Shown here: piece by piece, positions 1 through 11,472 of the stretch
How the letters are laid out: every line of letters begins with the position of its first letter
Position numbering within the stretch: position 1 is the first letter of the stretch
From: Nereocystis luetkeana
Taxonomy: Eukaryota > Sar > Phaeophyceae > Laminariales > Laminariaceae
Reading direction: 5' to 3'
Length of the DNA stretch: 64,000 bases
NCBI GenBank assembly: GCA_031213475.1
Contig: JARUPZ010000029.1
Span: forward strand, 8,209,290-8,273,289
Program-made: the position numbers and the translations under genes
Notes under the pieces: model-generated
The model's database searches: none
What the model saw: the letters and a program-made list of their open reading frames with translations, nothing else
Told to the model about the DNA's origin: nothing

Positions 1-204
1 CAGCAGTAGACCGGTTGATAAAACGATACATCAACGTTTCTCCCTCCGATCTCGAGCCCTTACTGTAAACCGACGACGATAGAAAACACGACGTAGCAAC
101 ACATTGTTTAAAAAAAAAACACTAGAACGTGACGCGCCGAAGATGTTCTCGTACAGCAGCTGTGAATAATAAGAAACGCTTGAAGTTATTTTGCATATCA
201 CAAC

Positions 205-592
205 GACCCTTATATACTCGTAAATAGTATAACCGGAACCACATCAGGAGGCCAGACAGAGCCCATTCAAGCTTCCCTCGTGTCTCGAGGCACACGCCAC
301 GCCTAGCCACCAGAGCGGCGACCGCGCTCCTCGAAACCCCCCCTCTACCCGCCACCACCCGCTCACACCCGCGACGGCGCCGGGCTCGCCCGTGGCGCAG
401 TGCTCCGAGTACACGCACGCGCACGAAGCTCAAGAAGAAAAAAGAAGCGAAATCACCGAAAGTGCCAAACGAGATGGAGAAAACAAAGACCCGCAGGAAA
501 AGTCCGGCAAGTAATGAAAGGAGGCGAATTCGAAGTGGGAGCTCTGAGAGGCCAGGGATGTACCAACCGAGCACGCTCAGAGAGTGAGATAT
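205..592 (+). repeat. diverged third copy of the large dispersed repeat (copy C)
   Basis: The CCTCGTGTCTCGAGGCACAC region, the GC-rich middle and the terminal GAGCTCTGAGAGGCCAGGGA block match, with substitutions, the 3' half of the repeat at 55896-57016 and its inverted partner at 7801-9201. Open frames through it are shadows of the repeat. Confidence 0.7.
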
Positions 593-865
593 CTCCATGT
601 ACATCTATACGAAGTATTGTGTCACGCAGGAAGGCTATCGATGGGCTTCGTCAGCGATCTCGTCGAGTTCCCGCAAGGAGCTGTGCTTTCTCACAGGAGT
701 GCCATCGTTTAAAAACTAAAAACAGCATCCCATGATTGGGTGCTTAGCGCACCCCTTCTCCAAACAAGGGCACTTGTGCGAAGCCAAGGACCGCTGTGCG
801 CAAAAACAATGAAAAAATGTCGTTCATGCTCACGTTTTTATATTGCACACTCCCGTGCGAAAGCG

Positions 866-1398
866 GGGCCTGAATTCAAGCGTTCGAAGTTTCCCCCCAG
901 AACGCGGGTGCAGCAATCGTACTTGAGGCAAACAGCTTCAAGTCGCGGGCTGCACTTTTTTGCGCGATTGGGTTTGTTCCCTCGCGAAAGTCTACCTTCA
1001 CTCCCGAATCCCGACTCACCGTACCACAGTACAGCGTCGGTGACTTTACCGACGACTTCCGTGGAGCCATTAGAACGGCAGCTTAAGGTGTTCTGCAGCT
1101 TGTGGTTGCAGTCAGCAATACCGTGCGGGATATCTCGTGCGGGATTGTTCTCTGCGACCATAAGATGCAAAACATCTTAATCTGCCGCTCCGTTGGCCCC
1201 ACGGAAGTCGTCGGGAAAGTCACCGACGCTGTACTGTGGTACGGTGAGTCGGGATTCGGGAGTGAAGGTAGACTTTCGCGAGGGAACAAACCCTATCGCG
1301 CAAAAAAGTGCAGCTCGCGACTTGAAGCGGTTTGCCTCAAGTACGAATGCTGCACCCGGGTTCTGGGGGCAAACTTCAAACACTTGCATTCACATTAA
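866..1398. repeat. 530-bp near-perfect palindrome without a loop
   Basis: Left and right halves are reverse complements with a few substitutions; for example GTACCACAGTACAGCGTCGG at ~1021 pairs with its inverse at ~1220. The axis is near 1132, and the centre itself (GTGCGGGATATCTCGTGC) is palindromic, so there is essentially no spacer. The paired open frames on the two strands are mirror images and not genes. Confidence 0.85.
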
Positions 1399-1399
1399 G

Positions 1400-1984
1400 G
1401 TAGACAACTCGACGCCCCTAACGCTGCCATAATGTGTTACCAAGCAATTCATGTTGTGCTACGTATAGACTAAATCGTGTATATCTCATAGATTTGGTGT
1501 TTGGTGTTTCAATCCGTATCCCATGCTAGTTGCCTGTTCTTTCGACAGCTTTACAGTAGTCATGTTTTCCTCGGAACAAGTTCCGCGCTTCTATGTTATA
1601 CTGGTACGTATCACACTCAAATTATCAACACCTTTTTACGGCCGCCCTATACAACATTCGGCTTCAGTTTACTCGAGACACGTGCGTGAAAGAGCGGCGC
1701 GTAAACCGATCAGCAGCAGGCGACATGGAGAGAGACGGCCCATGTACCGGAACACACCCACCAATCAACCTTGAGGGCTACAAATCTGACGTATTTCAAT
1801 ATTTTATAAAATCCGACGGCTATCGCAGACGCCAATTACCATTGCCATATCTCACTCTTGCTCTGCGCGGGTCCTGTTTATCTTTGCTTTGTAGATGTTC
1901 ACGATACTGCCCTCATATTCGCACTATATCGGACAACAGTAGTGTTAGTGGCTAGCTATGACTCGTTGCGTTCTGACGCTTGTT
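1400..1984. other. nothing recognised
   Basis: AT-balanced sequence with overlapping short open frames in several phases and no splice or domain support. Confidence 0.5.
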
Positions 1985-2420
1985 CTTCCACATTTACACA
2001 CGTGTTGCGTTTTTACACGCGCAGAGGCCAGCCAGACAGGCAGCACGGGTTTTGTTTTCCTCCGCACCTTGGTCAACTTGTAAATCCCGAACGGCTCCTT
2101 CGTACAACTGCAACGATTGATGGCAGCTGAAGAGCGAGGACACCTCCGACTTCTGCGAGCCGAGGGGGGTAACATGCACCAGCTCCGGGTGGGCCCGCGT
2201 CTAAATGACGCCCACTTACCCGGGGCTGGTTCACGTCACCACCTGGCTTGCAGAGAATGGAGGCGTACTCTTTTTTCTACCGTCGCCAATTCCTGCAGTG
2301 GGGCGAGGGAGCCGTTCAGGATGGACAAGTTGATTAGGGAGTGGAGGGAAAAAAGACGGGCTGGCTGGCTGGGCGTGTGTTTCGTCCAAATGCGAGCGAG
2401 AAGACCGAGTATCTTCGCCC
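1985..2420. repeat. old, diverged inverted repeat
   Basis: A segment around 2030-2130, read on the minus strand, resembles 2285-2400 on the plus strand (shared GAGCCGTTC.GGAT..ACAAG, and runs of GGCTGGCTGGC). The arms are strongly diverged; a decayed foldback element is likely. Confidence 0.4.
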
Positions 2421-2578
2421 CTGGCTTAGCCGAGGGCGTGTGTCCGTTTCAATGTCACGAGCGCTCGCGGCATGTCTACGTTGCCGCTTAGCGTGTGCAA
2501 ATACGTATATAGGAAGTATTTACCCAGCGTACCATGTGCGATGCAAGGTAGACGTGAATCTTTCTCCGGTTAGGCAGC

Positions 2579-2676
2579 TCAACTCGTTTAGGACTGTAGT
2601 CCCGTTTTTGGGGGCAAACTGCTTGGAATTTGAATGGTTTGTCCTCAAAACGGGACTCTAGTGCTAAAAGGGTTAA
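2579..2676. mobile_element. palindromic TTAA-MITE, copy 1 (left end degenerate)
   Basis: Arms carry GGACTGTAGTCCCG and CGGGACTCTAGTGC around a short centre. The right flank is TTAA; the left has decayed to TCAA. Same family as 3928, 4720 and 11377. Confidence 0.7.
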
Positions 2677-2679
2677 ACC

Positions 2680-3927
2680 CGGTTCTGCCCCCTTCAAAAT
2701 GATAGAACATGAGTTCCCGACGCACCCAATTTACACGTACGGTGATGTTTGGTGTTACGTACGTATATACTTGTGCACGCCATTTTGATGCTCTATATCA
2801 TATAATGATATTCGTCATTGATTGCCCTACGGCAAATGAACAGCAACTTCAGCGTCGATCACTCAGGCTGGGTATTATGCATTTGTTTTTGAGTGATTGA
2901 AAAAGGCAGGAAGTCGGATTTTCCCCCGGCAAAAAGCCACATCAGGTAGGTGCGCCATGTGCCGTCTTATCGTGATTTTGGTTTTATTTCGTGGGAGAAC
3001 TAAAAAAACAGAACAGAACCGACATTTTGAACTCCACGTGGACCACGACACGAACGAGAGTCGCTCACGCCGGGTTGGGCGATCAACCTTCACCGCCAGC
3101 TCCTCGGAGGAAGCGGCGGAATGTGGAACTCCCTGGGGAGCTGCGTAAGGGGGTTGCTAATCGCTGGACCAGCAAGGAGCTCTCGCCCTCGCGGAGCATG
3201 AGCTGCTTGCGGCGGTCGTAGTCAGAAAAAAAGCGTTAGATTGTTTTGATACTGCTGCTGTAGTCTCGTCCTAATCGTTTCCAAAGTTGTTTTGCCTAGA
3301 GCAGCTGCAGTTGGGCGGCCGCAAGGGACACGATGGTGGCCAAGGTACTGATGCCCTCCCTCTCCGTGGTGGCCGATGCACAATTGTTGGAGCCCAGCTG
3401 TGTACAAGCGTAACCAAGCATGTAGCGTCGTGACCCGTCATGAACCCAGTCTATAACCTGAACAAAATTGTATAATGCCACCGAGGTCTTGTGCAAAGCC
3501 AAATTTTATCACTTTCAGAGTTGATCAGAAAAGGCTGCCAAAAAAAAACATTTCATGGAATTTCAGGAGTGATCAAATCTCGGAGGAACATTTTTCCCAC
3601 CAAACAGGCCCCATCAGACGTGATTATGATAAAATCTGATCAGATATGGGACCAGATACCCCGAAGCCTCCGTAAACAGTCATATAATCACCTAAAAAAA
3701 AAATGCATAAGATCCGGCCTCATACAACTGAAAAACGAAGAACATCAAGGGAAACTAAAGTATCTCCATTTCGACGAATTCCGGTGATGTTACCATTCCT
3801 ATCTCAACTACGTTTGCCATCCGACGACGAATATTCCTAATACGTGCGGCGTAAACTTCAAGCACTCGTCAACAGCGTGTAGGGAGCAGAATCTCCAACG
3901 AAATCAATGAAGGAGATACCTTTCACG
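2680..3927. other. nothing firmly recognised
   Basis: A GC-richer island at 3060-3225 is open on both strands (RKQLMLREGESSLLVQRL on minus) and may be an old exon, but no boundary or family supports it. Confidence 0.4.
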
Positions 3928-4024
3928 TTAACCCTTTTAGAACCGCAGTCCCGTTCTGGGGACAAACCAGTCAAATTTCAAGTAGTTTTGTCCCCAAATG
4001 GGACTGCGGTTCTAAAGGGGTTAA
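3928..4024. mobile_element. palindromic TTAA-MITE, copy 2 (intact)
   Basis: A 97-bp element with TTAA at both ends. The arms are about 40 bp, near-perfect inverted repeats starting CCCTTTTAGAACCGCAGTCC. TTAA flanks plus a CCC-T-rich start resemble piggyBac-type ends; that assignment is inference. Confidence 0.85.
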
Positions 4025-4054
4025 CCTGTGATTACATCCGCGGATAATACAGCT

Positions 4055-4161
4055 ATTACGGGGGACCATAGTTAATAGGACCTATGGTATACATAAAAAC
4101 CTATATATTTAACCATTTTTACTAACAATATTTGGTCCTGTTAACTATGGACCCCCGTAAT
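4055..4161. mobile_element. TA-flanked palindromic MITE, copy 1
   Basis: Starts TTACGGGGGACCATAGTTAA and ends with the inverse, flanked by TA on both sides. The centre is AT-rich. The TA duplication and short terminal repeats are as in Tc1/mariner-derived MITEs. Six copies lie in this window. Confidence 0.85.
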
Positions 4162-4719
4162 AGTACATTATCGACCACAAAAAAAACAGCGAGATCGACC
4201 AGCGAAAAAAAAACATCCCCGCAAAAAGCCGACGCCTCCACCCACCGTAGAATTACTTGATTTCGGTATTAAAAAATCCGTAATACTCAGAAGCATGATG
4301 CGGCAGATCCCGCATGAATATTGAACTGAAAGTTCGTGTACGTCTCCAGATCGAATACGCCCACATGGTGCAAAGGTTTAATTTGACATTGGAGAATAAA
4401 GGTGAAATCGCCGAAAAACTGGCTGTTTTGGGGGTATTTTGAAGTAATGTAGACATATATCGCCATCATGAGTTACAACTCGTGAAAAAACCTGGCCACC
4501 ATGATGATTGGGTTATGTACCATCTGGTAAAACAAACCCCGCTTCATTTTACTACATTGGAGCGGAGGGCTACGACTTCAAAAATAGGGTAATATGGGCA
4601 ATAAACGAAAGGAAAAACCTTCGCATGGGCCACGGGCTTCGCAACATTTTGCTCCATATCGTATGAAATATATGATACCCTGGTACGTGTATTCAAATAA
4701 TACATGTGTTGTTCTCACC

Positions 4720-4816
4720 TTAACCCCTTTAGAACCGCAGTCCCGTTTTGGGGACAAACGACTTGAAATTTGAGTAGTTTGTCCCCAGAAGCGGACTGCG
4801 GTTCTAAAAGGGTTAA
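4720..4816. mobile_element. palindromic TTAA-MITE, copy 3 (intact)
   Basis: TTAA at 4720 and 4813 flank arms starting CCCCTTTAGAACCGCAGTCC. Same length and centre as the copy at 3928, about 700 bp away. Confidence 0.85.
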
Positions 4817-4990
4817 TTCATTCATAGCTGACCGCTTTGAGCAAACAGGGGGAAATATATACCTGATAGCAAGGTACCCACCTGCCCTCTTTCGTTTTCA
4901 CGACTACCGTGCGTTTCGTAGGGTGCAGGCAGCACTTCAGACAGCATCCGCTGTAGTCAGCAGCCACGAGTTGGTTAGTGGTGGGAACGG

Positions 4991-5220
4991 GGGTACTCTT
5001 CTATATATGTTATAGTTGAGAGGATATACCCGCGGCCTTGTTAGTTCAGTTTTGCACATTGGTTTTATCTTGCGTGCGCTTTTTTCGTCTCGTGTATTTT
5101 GAGGCAGCCGAATTTTCGATTTTTTTCGTTTTTCGGATCTTCCTAGGGCTCCAGCACCTTTGTGTGACCACGGTCTCCTTCGTCAGAGATTTAATGTGAG
5201 AACAACAACAACAACAACCA
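4991..5220 (+). mobile_element. 230-bp dispersed element with an AAC-rich tail, copy 1
   Basis: Nearly identical to 8673-8901: GTTGAGAGGATATACCCG, TTCAGTTTTGCACATTGG, and a 3' end of (AAC)n. The tail suggests retroposition; no internal ORF. Confidence 0.7.
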
Positions 5221-5229
5221 GGTATATTG

Positions 5230-7800
5230 TTCCGTATACGTGAAGCTTGTGTCACTCATCGAGGAATAGACAACAAGTGGTTTGCAAACAATCTGTGAAG
5301 GGTGAAGAGTGCTCCACCTCCTGCGCTGCCTGCTGCTGCTGCTGCTGCTGTCGCTGCTGCTGCGGCGGCGGCGGCTGCGGCCTACTGCTGCAGCGGCTCC
5401 AATAATGAATGAACGCTTGTTGTGAACGGAATTATGCAATGAATGGAGCAGGGAGATTTGCTCTTCTTGCACGAGTATGCGAAGTTCGCTCACAACAAAA
5501 TCATGAGTTTAATATACCGAGGTACGTATATTGTGTTGTTGTTTCTTCTTGTTTTATTCACTATTAATATTATCATTGCTTTCCGACGGCGGACTGGAGG
5601 CGTCCGGGCCTGATGAGCCTGAGCCTGAGCCCGACCCAGACCCCGAACTCTCCGACCCAGACTCCGACCCCGACCTCGGCCTCGCCGACCCCTCTATACT
5701 AGATTCGGAGGTGGAGGGTTCGCTTTCATCCCCCGACCTTCCTTGCGATCCCGAGCACCCACCTGGGTCGCTACCTAAATCACCCTCAAGCTACTGTAAG
5801 AAAGTGGACCGCTCACGAAGAGCTAGCGGAGATCTAGCGAAAAGCTCAGCTAGTCCACCGAAAGGCCCACGTAGCGACCGTCAATCCACTACGAATGCCT
5901 AAGTATTTCTATACGGCGCTATATGGCGCTTGCGCACCATACTGTACTTACCGCGAGGTCAAGGCTGCTGCCGTCGCTACGTACCAGGTACTGGTAGCTA
6001 GAAATGTCGTAATATTCTGAAGTTCGAGAGGCCGCCGTAGGTGTATTAGCTATGTTTTCGTACTGTAGTTGTATTTAATACCTGGTAGTTCTCAGCGGGC
6101 AAAAGCGGTGTGAACCGAGTGCAGAGAGAGGCCTACAGCAGTATATGATACTCGTACGTACAGCAGGTCGATGGAGGCATATTTTCTGTTTGCAGCAATT
6201 CTCACTGTTCGTACAGCAGTCTTATTTACTATTAATACCTGGTACATTCCGTCTGCCCGAATTCGGAAAATAACTACGAAGTACTTGTATTTCCAACATA
6301 ATTACTGTCAATTTATAAGCACGTTTTACCAATCTTAGGGTCAATTCTCATCGGAGAGCTTTTTTTTTCCAAATTTTCGACATTTTTTTCGCGCAATTTT
6401 TCAATCTTCCATATTTTCCTGTTTCTTTTTTCCAAATATTGGAATGTTAACGAACTTGATATTTTTGCTTCTGGAGAATTTCACGAGTAGTGAGAGAACG
6501 CCTCCGTATATTGATACGCATCTCCAATTATTTCCAAACTTTGGAATTTTTGGAAAAAACGCTCTCCGATAAGAATGAGCCTTAGCAGCCCTGCTGCTGT
6601 ACAGATTAATACCAGGTAGAACATATCCGTCAGCGTGAAGAGGTGTTGTTCTGTTGTTGTGCTGCTCTGCACGGGGATGTCAGTGCAAGTCCTACCTGGG
6701 AATCTAGGCGGACCACATCGTAGAAAGCGTGGGCAACAAAAGCAACAAAAAAGGTGTATACCAGGTAAAAAATATGACATGTTGATAATTCGAGTCGACC
6801 TCGACGAGATATCGGCGAAAACTCAAAAACACCAACTTTTCGCACTAAATTCCAGCGAAATTCAGCAATAAAATTGCCGTTCCCGATCTATTTATAGGCG
6901 AAGTTTGGTGGAGACGTTACTGGGGGTACACGAAGAAGATTGATATCAGTTTTATTGCTCAGTTCGTTGCTCATCAAGAGATATGGGCGAAAACAGTATT
7001 ATATTATTAAATCGAGTGTAACGAGATATATGTACTAACCGCGACGCAGCGCTCAATTTTGCGATTTTCGATCTGAAAATAAAATTTCAACACCGTATTT
7101 ATGTAAAATTATGAAATACGTCAGCTGTGAGTAGTTCGACTGATTAAATGGTTGATACTCGGCTTTGCAAGTTGCGTAATACATTTCGTCCATGTCCCAT
7201 TTTTCACTTACTATACAAATGGGCAAATGCCAAAATCAGGTATATCTGGTCCGTTTGAGCCAAAATCAGTTACCAGGGTACATACTAAAACCAAGTAAAA
7301 AACGCGCGCCACGAGCGGTGTTCTGTCCATGAAAGTCCGGTAAAAAAGAATGCGCCTGAAACATTAAAGCGTGCCACATGACTTCCAAAATCTAAATCGT
7401 TTAGTTTTCTTCAGGGTGTAGATACCACGGGCTCCACATGGACCTGCAGAGAGTCACCATTAATAGGCTTCGGTTGTTCCGCCACGGCGAGGGTAGAGCG
7501 CCAAGAGTAATTACTCTGGCGCCCCCCATCCGTTGACAGCTTTAAATCTTCTAAACCGTCCTCGCGGAACCGCCTGCTCGGCACGAAATTATCTTGCCGT
7601 GCCAAACCTGAGACCACCTTGACGCGGGGTAGTGCAGACAAATACCATGGTGCTGCTGTATAGACTGCTGTGATTATAGAAAACAACAGAGTACAGCATC
7701 ACAACAACACCTGGTATTTAATAATAAATAACTGAAGCACGTCGCTGAATGACAGAGTGAAACCAGCGTGCGCATGTATCCATGTACTACTACCGTAACA
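5230..7800. other. no supported gene
   Basis: An acidic Asp/Pro-rich open frame at 5580-5902 (PEPEPDPDPELSDPDSDPDL) lacks an ATG at its start and a recognisable domain. The rest is AT-rich with repeated TACCTGGTA/TACCAGGTA motifs (5982, 6079, 6236, 6610, 6759). Confidence 0.5.
5328..5398 (+). repeat. (CTG)n / (CGG)n microsatellite
   Basis: CTG units pass into GCGGCGGCGG. Comparable triplet tracts: 13601-13641 (GGT then GCT), 36978-37021 (GGT), 42975-42994 (CTG), 61551-61680 (CTG, TTG, CAG). Confidence 0.9.
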
Positions 7801-9201
7801 TAGAACTACATACTTAGATCACAACCCCTGAGCGTGCTCCGTTGGTGCATCCCTGGCCTCTCAGAGCTCCCACTTCCAAACCGCCTCCTTTCATTACTTG
7901 CCGGACCTTTCCAGAAGTTCTTTGTTTTCTCGGTCCTTTCTTCCTTTCTTCTTCTTTCGTTTCGTGTGCGTGCGTGTTCTCCGAGCACGGCATCGCGGGA
8001 GGACCCGGCACCGTCGCGGGTGCCAGCGGGTGCTGGCGGGTAGAGGGGGGGTTGCAAGGAGCGCGGTCGCCGCTTTCGTGCCTAGGCGTCGCGTGTGCCT
8101 CGAGACACGAGGGATGCATGAACGGGCTTTGTCTGGCTTCGATTTATGATTGTTGATAGAGTATGTACGAGTTTATATAGGTCGTTCGGGAGGGAAAGAT
8201 AATATTCAAGCGGTGCTTATTTTTGTGACCACGCTGAAGTTGGAAGAGGTAGGTGTGCAGTTTGAACACCAACGTTATCGAGCTGGCGAACGACGGCCAC
8301 GGTGAGCACCGGGCTTCACGCGGGGCGGGCGACGGGGCTGATTGTGGCAAAGAGTGATAAAAGCTTTACCCGGACCGAATCGGTAGCGAGGTGGTCGCGA
8401 GAGGGGCGGGCGGCGTACGAGGCTGAGAGAAAAGCTCTTCTGTGCGATTTGTTTCTTTTCTTCTTTTCGACCGGGTGTAAGGTGTTCCAATCAGGCAGAA
8501 AATTATTATACGAGAGGGGACGGGGATTTTTTTTCCTTCTTGAGTTTTCGGTTTCATTTTCATTGTTTTTGCTGCTGTGCCGTGCTGTGCTTTCGCTTTC
8601 TTCGTACATACAGTACTGACATAGACATATCGAAAGAAGAAAATAAGTACAGACAGTAGTACCCTACCTGGGGTGGTACTCTATGTTACAGTTGAGAGGA
8701 TATACCCGTGGCCATGTTAGTTCAGTTTTGCACATTGGTTTTATCTTGTGTGCGCTTTTTTCGTCTCGTGTATTTTGAGGCAGCCGAATTTTCGTTTTTT
8801 TTTTGTTTTTCGGATCTTCCTAGGGCTCCAGCACCTTTGTGTGACCACGGACTCCTTCGTCAGAGAGTTAATGTGAGAACAACGACAACAACAACAACAC
8901 GAGTACAGACATAGAGCATATCAAAAGAAGAAAATAAGTAGTACCCTACCTGGGATATGTACGTACGTACGACATCCGCCATGCGAAGCGTTTGTGGCGT
9001 CCGAGCTGGCGTCGGAACTGTTTTCCCCCGAAGCATGGCGGCGGGACCCTTGGCATTATCAAGTCGCCGGTTTGCAAATACGATCTAAATTCAATCGTGG
9101 ACCTCTGTTCGCTTCGCATAATTTGATGCACTTTTTTCTTACCTGAGCGAGAGCGTGGCGGAGGGCGTAGGCCGGCCGCCCGCGGAGCGAAGCGCCTTGT
9201 A
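7801..9201 (-). repeat. large dispersed repeat, copy A (contains an insertion)
   Basis: Reverse complement of 55896-57016 over its whole length, apart from the 229-bp insertion at 8673-8901 and its duplicated target. The minus-strand frame encoding HPSCLEAHATPRHESGDRAP is shared with copy B, but no protein family is recognised and the frame is not kept in copy C. Copy B has TATATAAACTC internally, so a solo LTR is one possibility, though TG/CA ends are absent. Confidence 0.85.
8673..8901 (+). mobile_element. 230-bp dispersed element, copy 2, inserted in the large repeat
   Basis: Interrupts repeat copy A. The sequence left of it (8615-8672) and right of it (8902-8953) repeats the same target (GAAAGAAGAAAATAAGTA and GTACCCTACCTGGG), while the inverted partner at 56.1-56.2 kb has that target once with no insert. 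Confidence 0.75.
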
Positions 9202-9379
9202 CCTAATACGAACTTTTACGTACCAAGGGAGGGCGGACGCATACGGAGAGACATGGGCTCTCTGTACTGAGGACCTTTAACAATCTGGGAGAGGGGATCT
9301 TTAGGTTGGTAGGCTGTTCGGGTGTTTTGATTCCTGTTTGGATCAGGATACGGGCGAAGACCCAACCCCACCCCTGACT

Positions 9380-9421
9380 CTAACCCAAACCCTAACCCTA
9401 ACCCTAACCCTGACCCCAACC
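9380..9421 (+). repeat. interstitial telomere-like tract (CCCTAA)n
   Basis: About five units of CCCTAA with degenerate CCCCAA/CCCTGA units on both sides. Read on the other strand it is TTAGGG. The Gly-Leu-rich frame on the minus strand (9216-9440) is an artefact of the repeat. Confidence 0.85.
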
Positions 9422-10194
9422 CGCAGCCAAAACGGACCAAAACTCGCCATAAACGCGGCTGCGCCGAGTTTGCATCGAACCAGGAAATTTCTCAGTTGCG
9501 GACGACGATTCCGAAGTGCAGACCACGCTACACATTTTTCAAGTAAAAAACATCCCTAAAAATCCCTTCTCCCAACCTGCTAAACCTACTCCTCTGAATT
9601 GGTTCAAAGTTGGCCAAAATCAGTTGAAAGCTAGACAGAGTGGAAAAAAACAGGTACGAGGTTACGATTTACGATGTCAGTTTGGCCAATAGCAGGGCTC
9701 CCGGGATGTGTTTTGTACTGGTACTTGTTTCTAAGAGTGTAACTGATTTTGGCCGAAAAGTGGCCAGGTATACCTGATCTTGGCAAAAAAAAAACAAAAA
9801 ACGGCACGACACGTCTCGGGTGGGGCATGGACAACAAACAACAAACACCGTGTGCGTGTCAAATGTCCAACTGCGTAAAATTGGGCCCTGCATGGCCGAC
9901 CTCCTGAATCGACGGGGTCTTGGCTGGCCCAGTTCGTACGAAGCATATCTTGGTATCTTGGTGCCTCTGGTACGTTCTGACACAGTTCGTAGCCAGCTTG
10001 AGAGTAATGAAGTAGCAAATTCAACCCCCCAGTCTCGAGTTGCTCCATCGTGAAATGCCTATTGGAGCATTACAGCAGTTAGTAGCAAGCGCCAAGCGTT
10101 TCCCCCGTCTGCAGTGTCTCCGAAACTACTGCGGCGAATGAAGACTGCCCTGCGTTCTGTGTTCTGTGCGCCCTGCTACTGCTAGGGATCGATA

Positions 10195-10515
10195 TCGTGT
10201 ACCAACCTTTCCTTGTGTCTTGAATTACTCCAAGGATCCTCAGCATCGTCCTTCTTGTCAAGTCTAAAGTACTTCATGTTTTCCTTGACCACCTTCATCG
10301 GAGGTGTTCTGCGTGGTCGATGTAGCCAGCCACTGCTGCTCGTGACACGAACACTTGGCACTTGAGCTCGCTGGCGCCCAAGATTTTCGTATGGTGTCGT
10401 CAGGCGTTTTGATGTTTGAGAAATTTCCGGGATCCCGGGTTGAAGGGCTCATCATCGCGAAAGACAAACGTCCACCACGCCCGCCTGGACGGTGCTGCTA
10501 CGGCTGATAGAGCCA
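10195..10515 (-). pseudogene. possible decayed coding fragment
   Basis: On the minus strand an ATG-led frame reads MALSAVAAPSRRAWWTFVFR then DDEPFNPGSRKFLKHQNA and stops. About 130 bases further on, a different frame reads MKVVKENMKYFRLDKKDDAE then DPWSNSRHKERL. Both pieces have a charged, protein-like composition unlike the surrounding sequence, but no clean splice join was found between them. A degenerate transposon or gene fragment is likely; the family is not recognised. Confidence 0.2.
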
Positions 10516-11376
10516 TATCATGGGGTACTGCAGGATACTAGGTTCCGTCCTCACTGCGGGCGTAGGCATGCTTATCGCTGGTGTGGGGAACGTCTACACG
10601 GGGGTGAGCGCAACCCAAGAGTACTCGAGAGGAAATGGATGCAATCGGTCCGCATTTGATTACGATATGACGATTACCCAAACTGCTGCATGTTGTTTGC
10701 ACTTGTGGTGTTATTCAAGAACAATCTATCCCGTGATGATCTTGGCCAGCATGCAACTGCTGTAGTCAGTACCTCCACTCTGCTCGAGTACGAGCACCAG
10801 GTAGACGGTACGCCTGTCTCTTATACATAGTGTGTTGATGACTCTGAAGTGTGTACTGCAGTGTCCACTAACGAGGAACGAAAGCCGGACACTCGTCCTG
10901 CTGTACATCGACACACCACACACCACATGTATATCTGGTACCTTGACCAGTATATACGGAGTACCACACGTGGTACCTTACCTACCAGGTACGAGGTACC
11001 TGGTACGAGGTATGAGGCGAGACATGCAGCCGTCGGGAGCCGTGAGAGATCCATCATGCCGGGGTAAAGCAGTATCCTGTTTGCACGTTTACTCTCAGTG
11101 CTCTTGATTTGGGTGGCTGTTGGCTAAGTACGGATTGGCTTGGAGGAGCTGGAAATATGTTTGGTCGTTTGTTCACTCTCAGCTTTCGATAGACGTGATT
11201 TTGAGCCGTTTTAGCGATAGCATACCTCGCGATGAGGTGCACCTCTCGGCACGGAACTCCATCATCGTGCTCGCCGACACCTACAGCAGTAGTGTAGGCC
11301 CACGATTAATAAATAGCCTATTAGTAATATAACAAAATGCTCACTTTTTGGAGAACGCTAAGGAGATCGGGTTGCG

Positions 11377-11472
11377 GGCCCCTTTTAGGACCCCAGTCCC
11401 GTTTTGGGGACAAATCACTTGGAATTAGACTGGTTTGTCCCCAAATCGGGACTGGGGTGCTAAAGGGGTTAA
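11377..11472. mobile_element. palindromic TTAA-MITE, copy 4, abutting a foldback element
   Basis: The arms read GACCCCAGTCCCGTTTTGGG and the inverse. The right TTAA (11469-11472) directly joins the start of the foldback at 11473; the left TTAA is lost. Confidence 0.75.

Larger units (their letters stand above)
9202..11376. other. no supported gene apart from coding remnants
   Basis: Holds the telomere-like tract, the decayed fragment at 10.2-10.5 kb, and an ATG-led exon-like frame at 10520-10603 (MGYCRILGSVLTAGVGMLIA, ending at GTGAGC) too short to assign. 10.96-11.02 kb is dense in GGTACC/CCAGGTA motifs. Confidence 0.45.

Noticed and set aside
5531..5902. Secreted acidic protein (hydrophobic start, Asp/Pro-rich body)
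   Set aside because: The frame begins with TTG, not ATG, and the body is simple-sequence; there is no splice support.
9216..9440. Gly/Leu-rich frame across the telomere-like tract
   Set aside because: Artefact of translating CCCTAA repeats.
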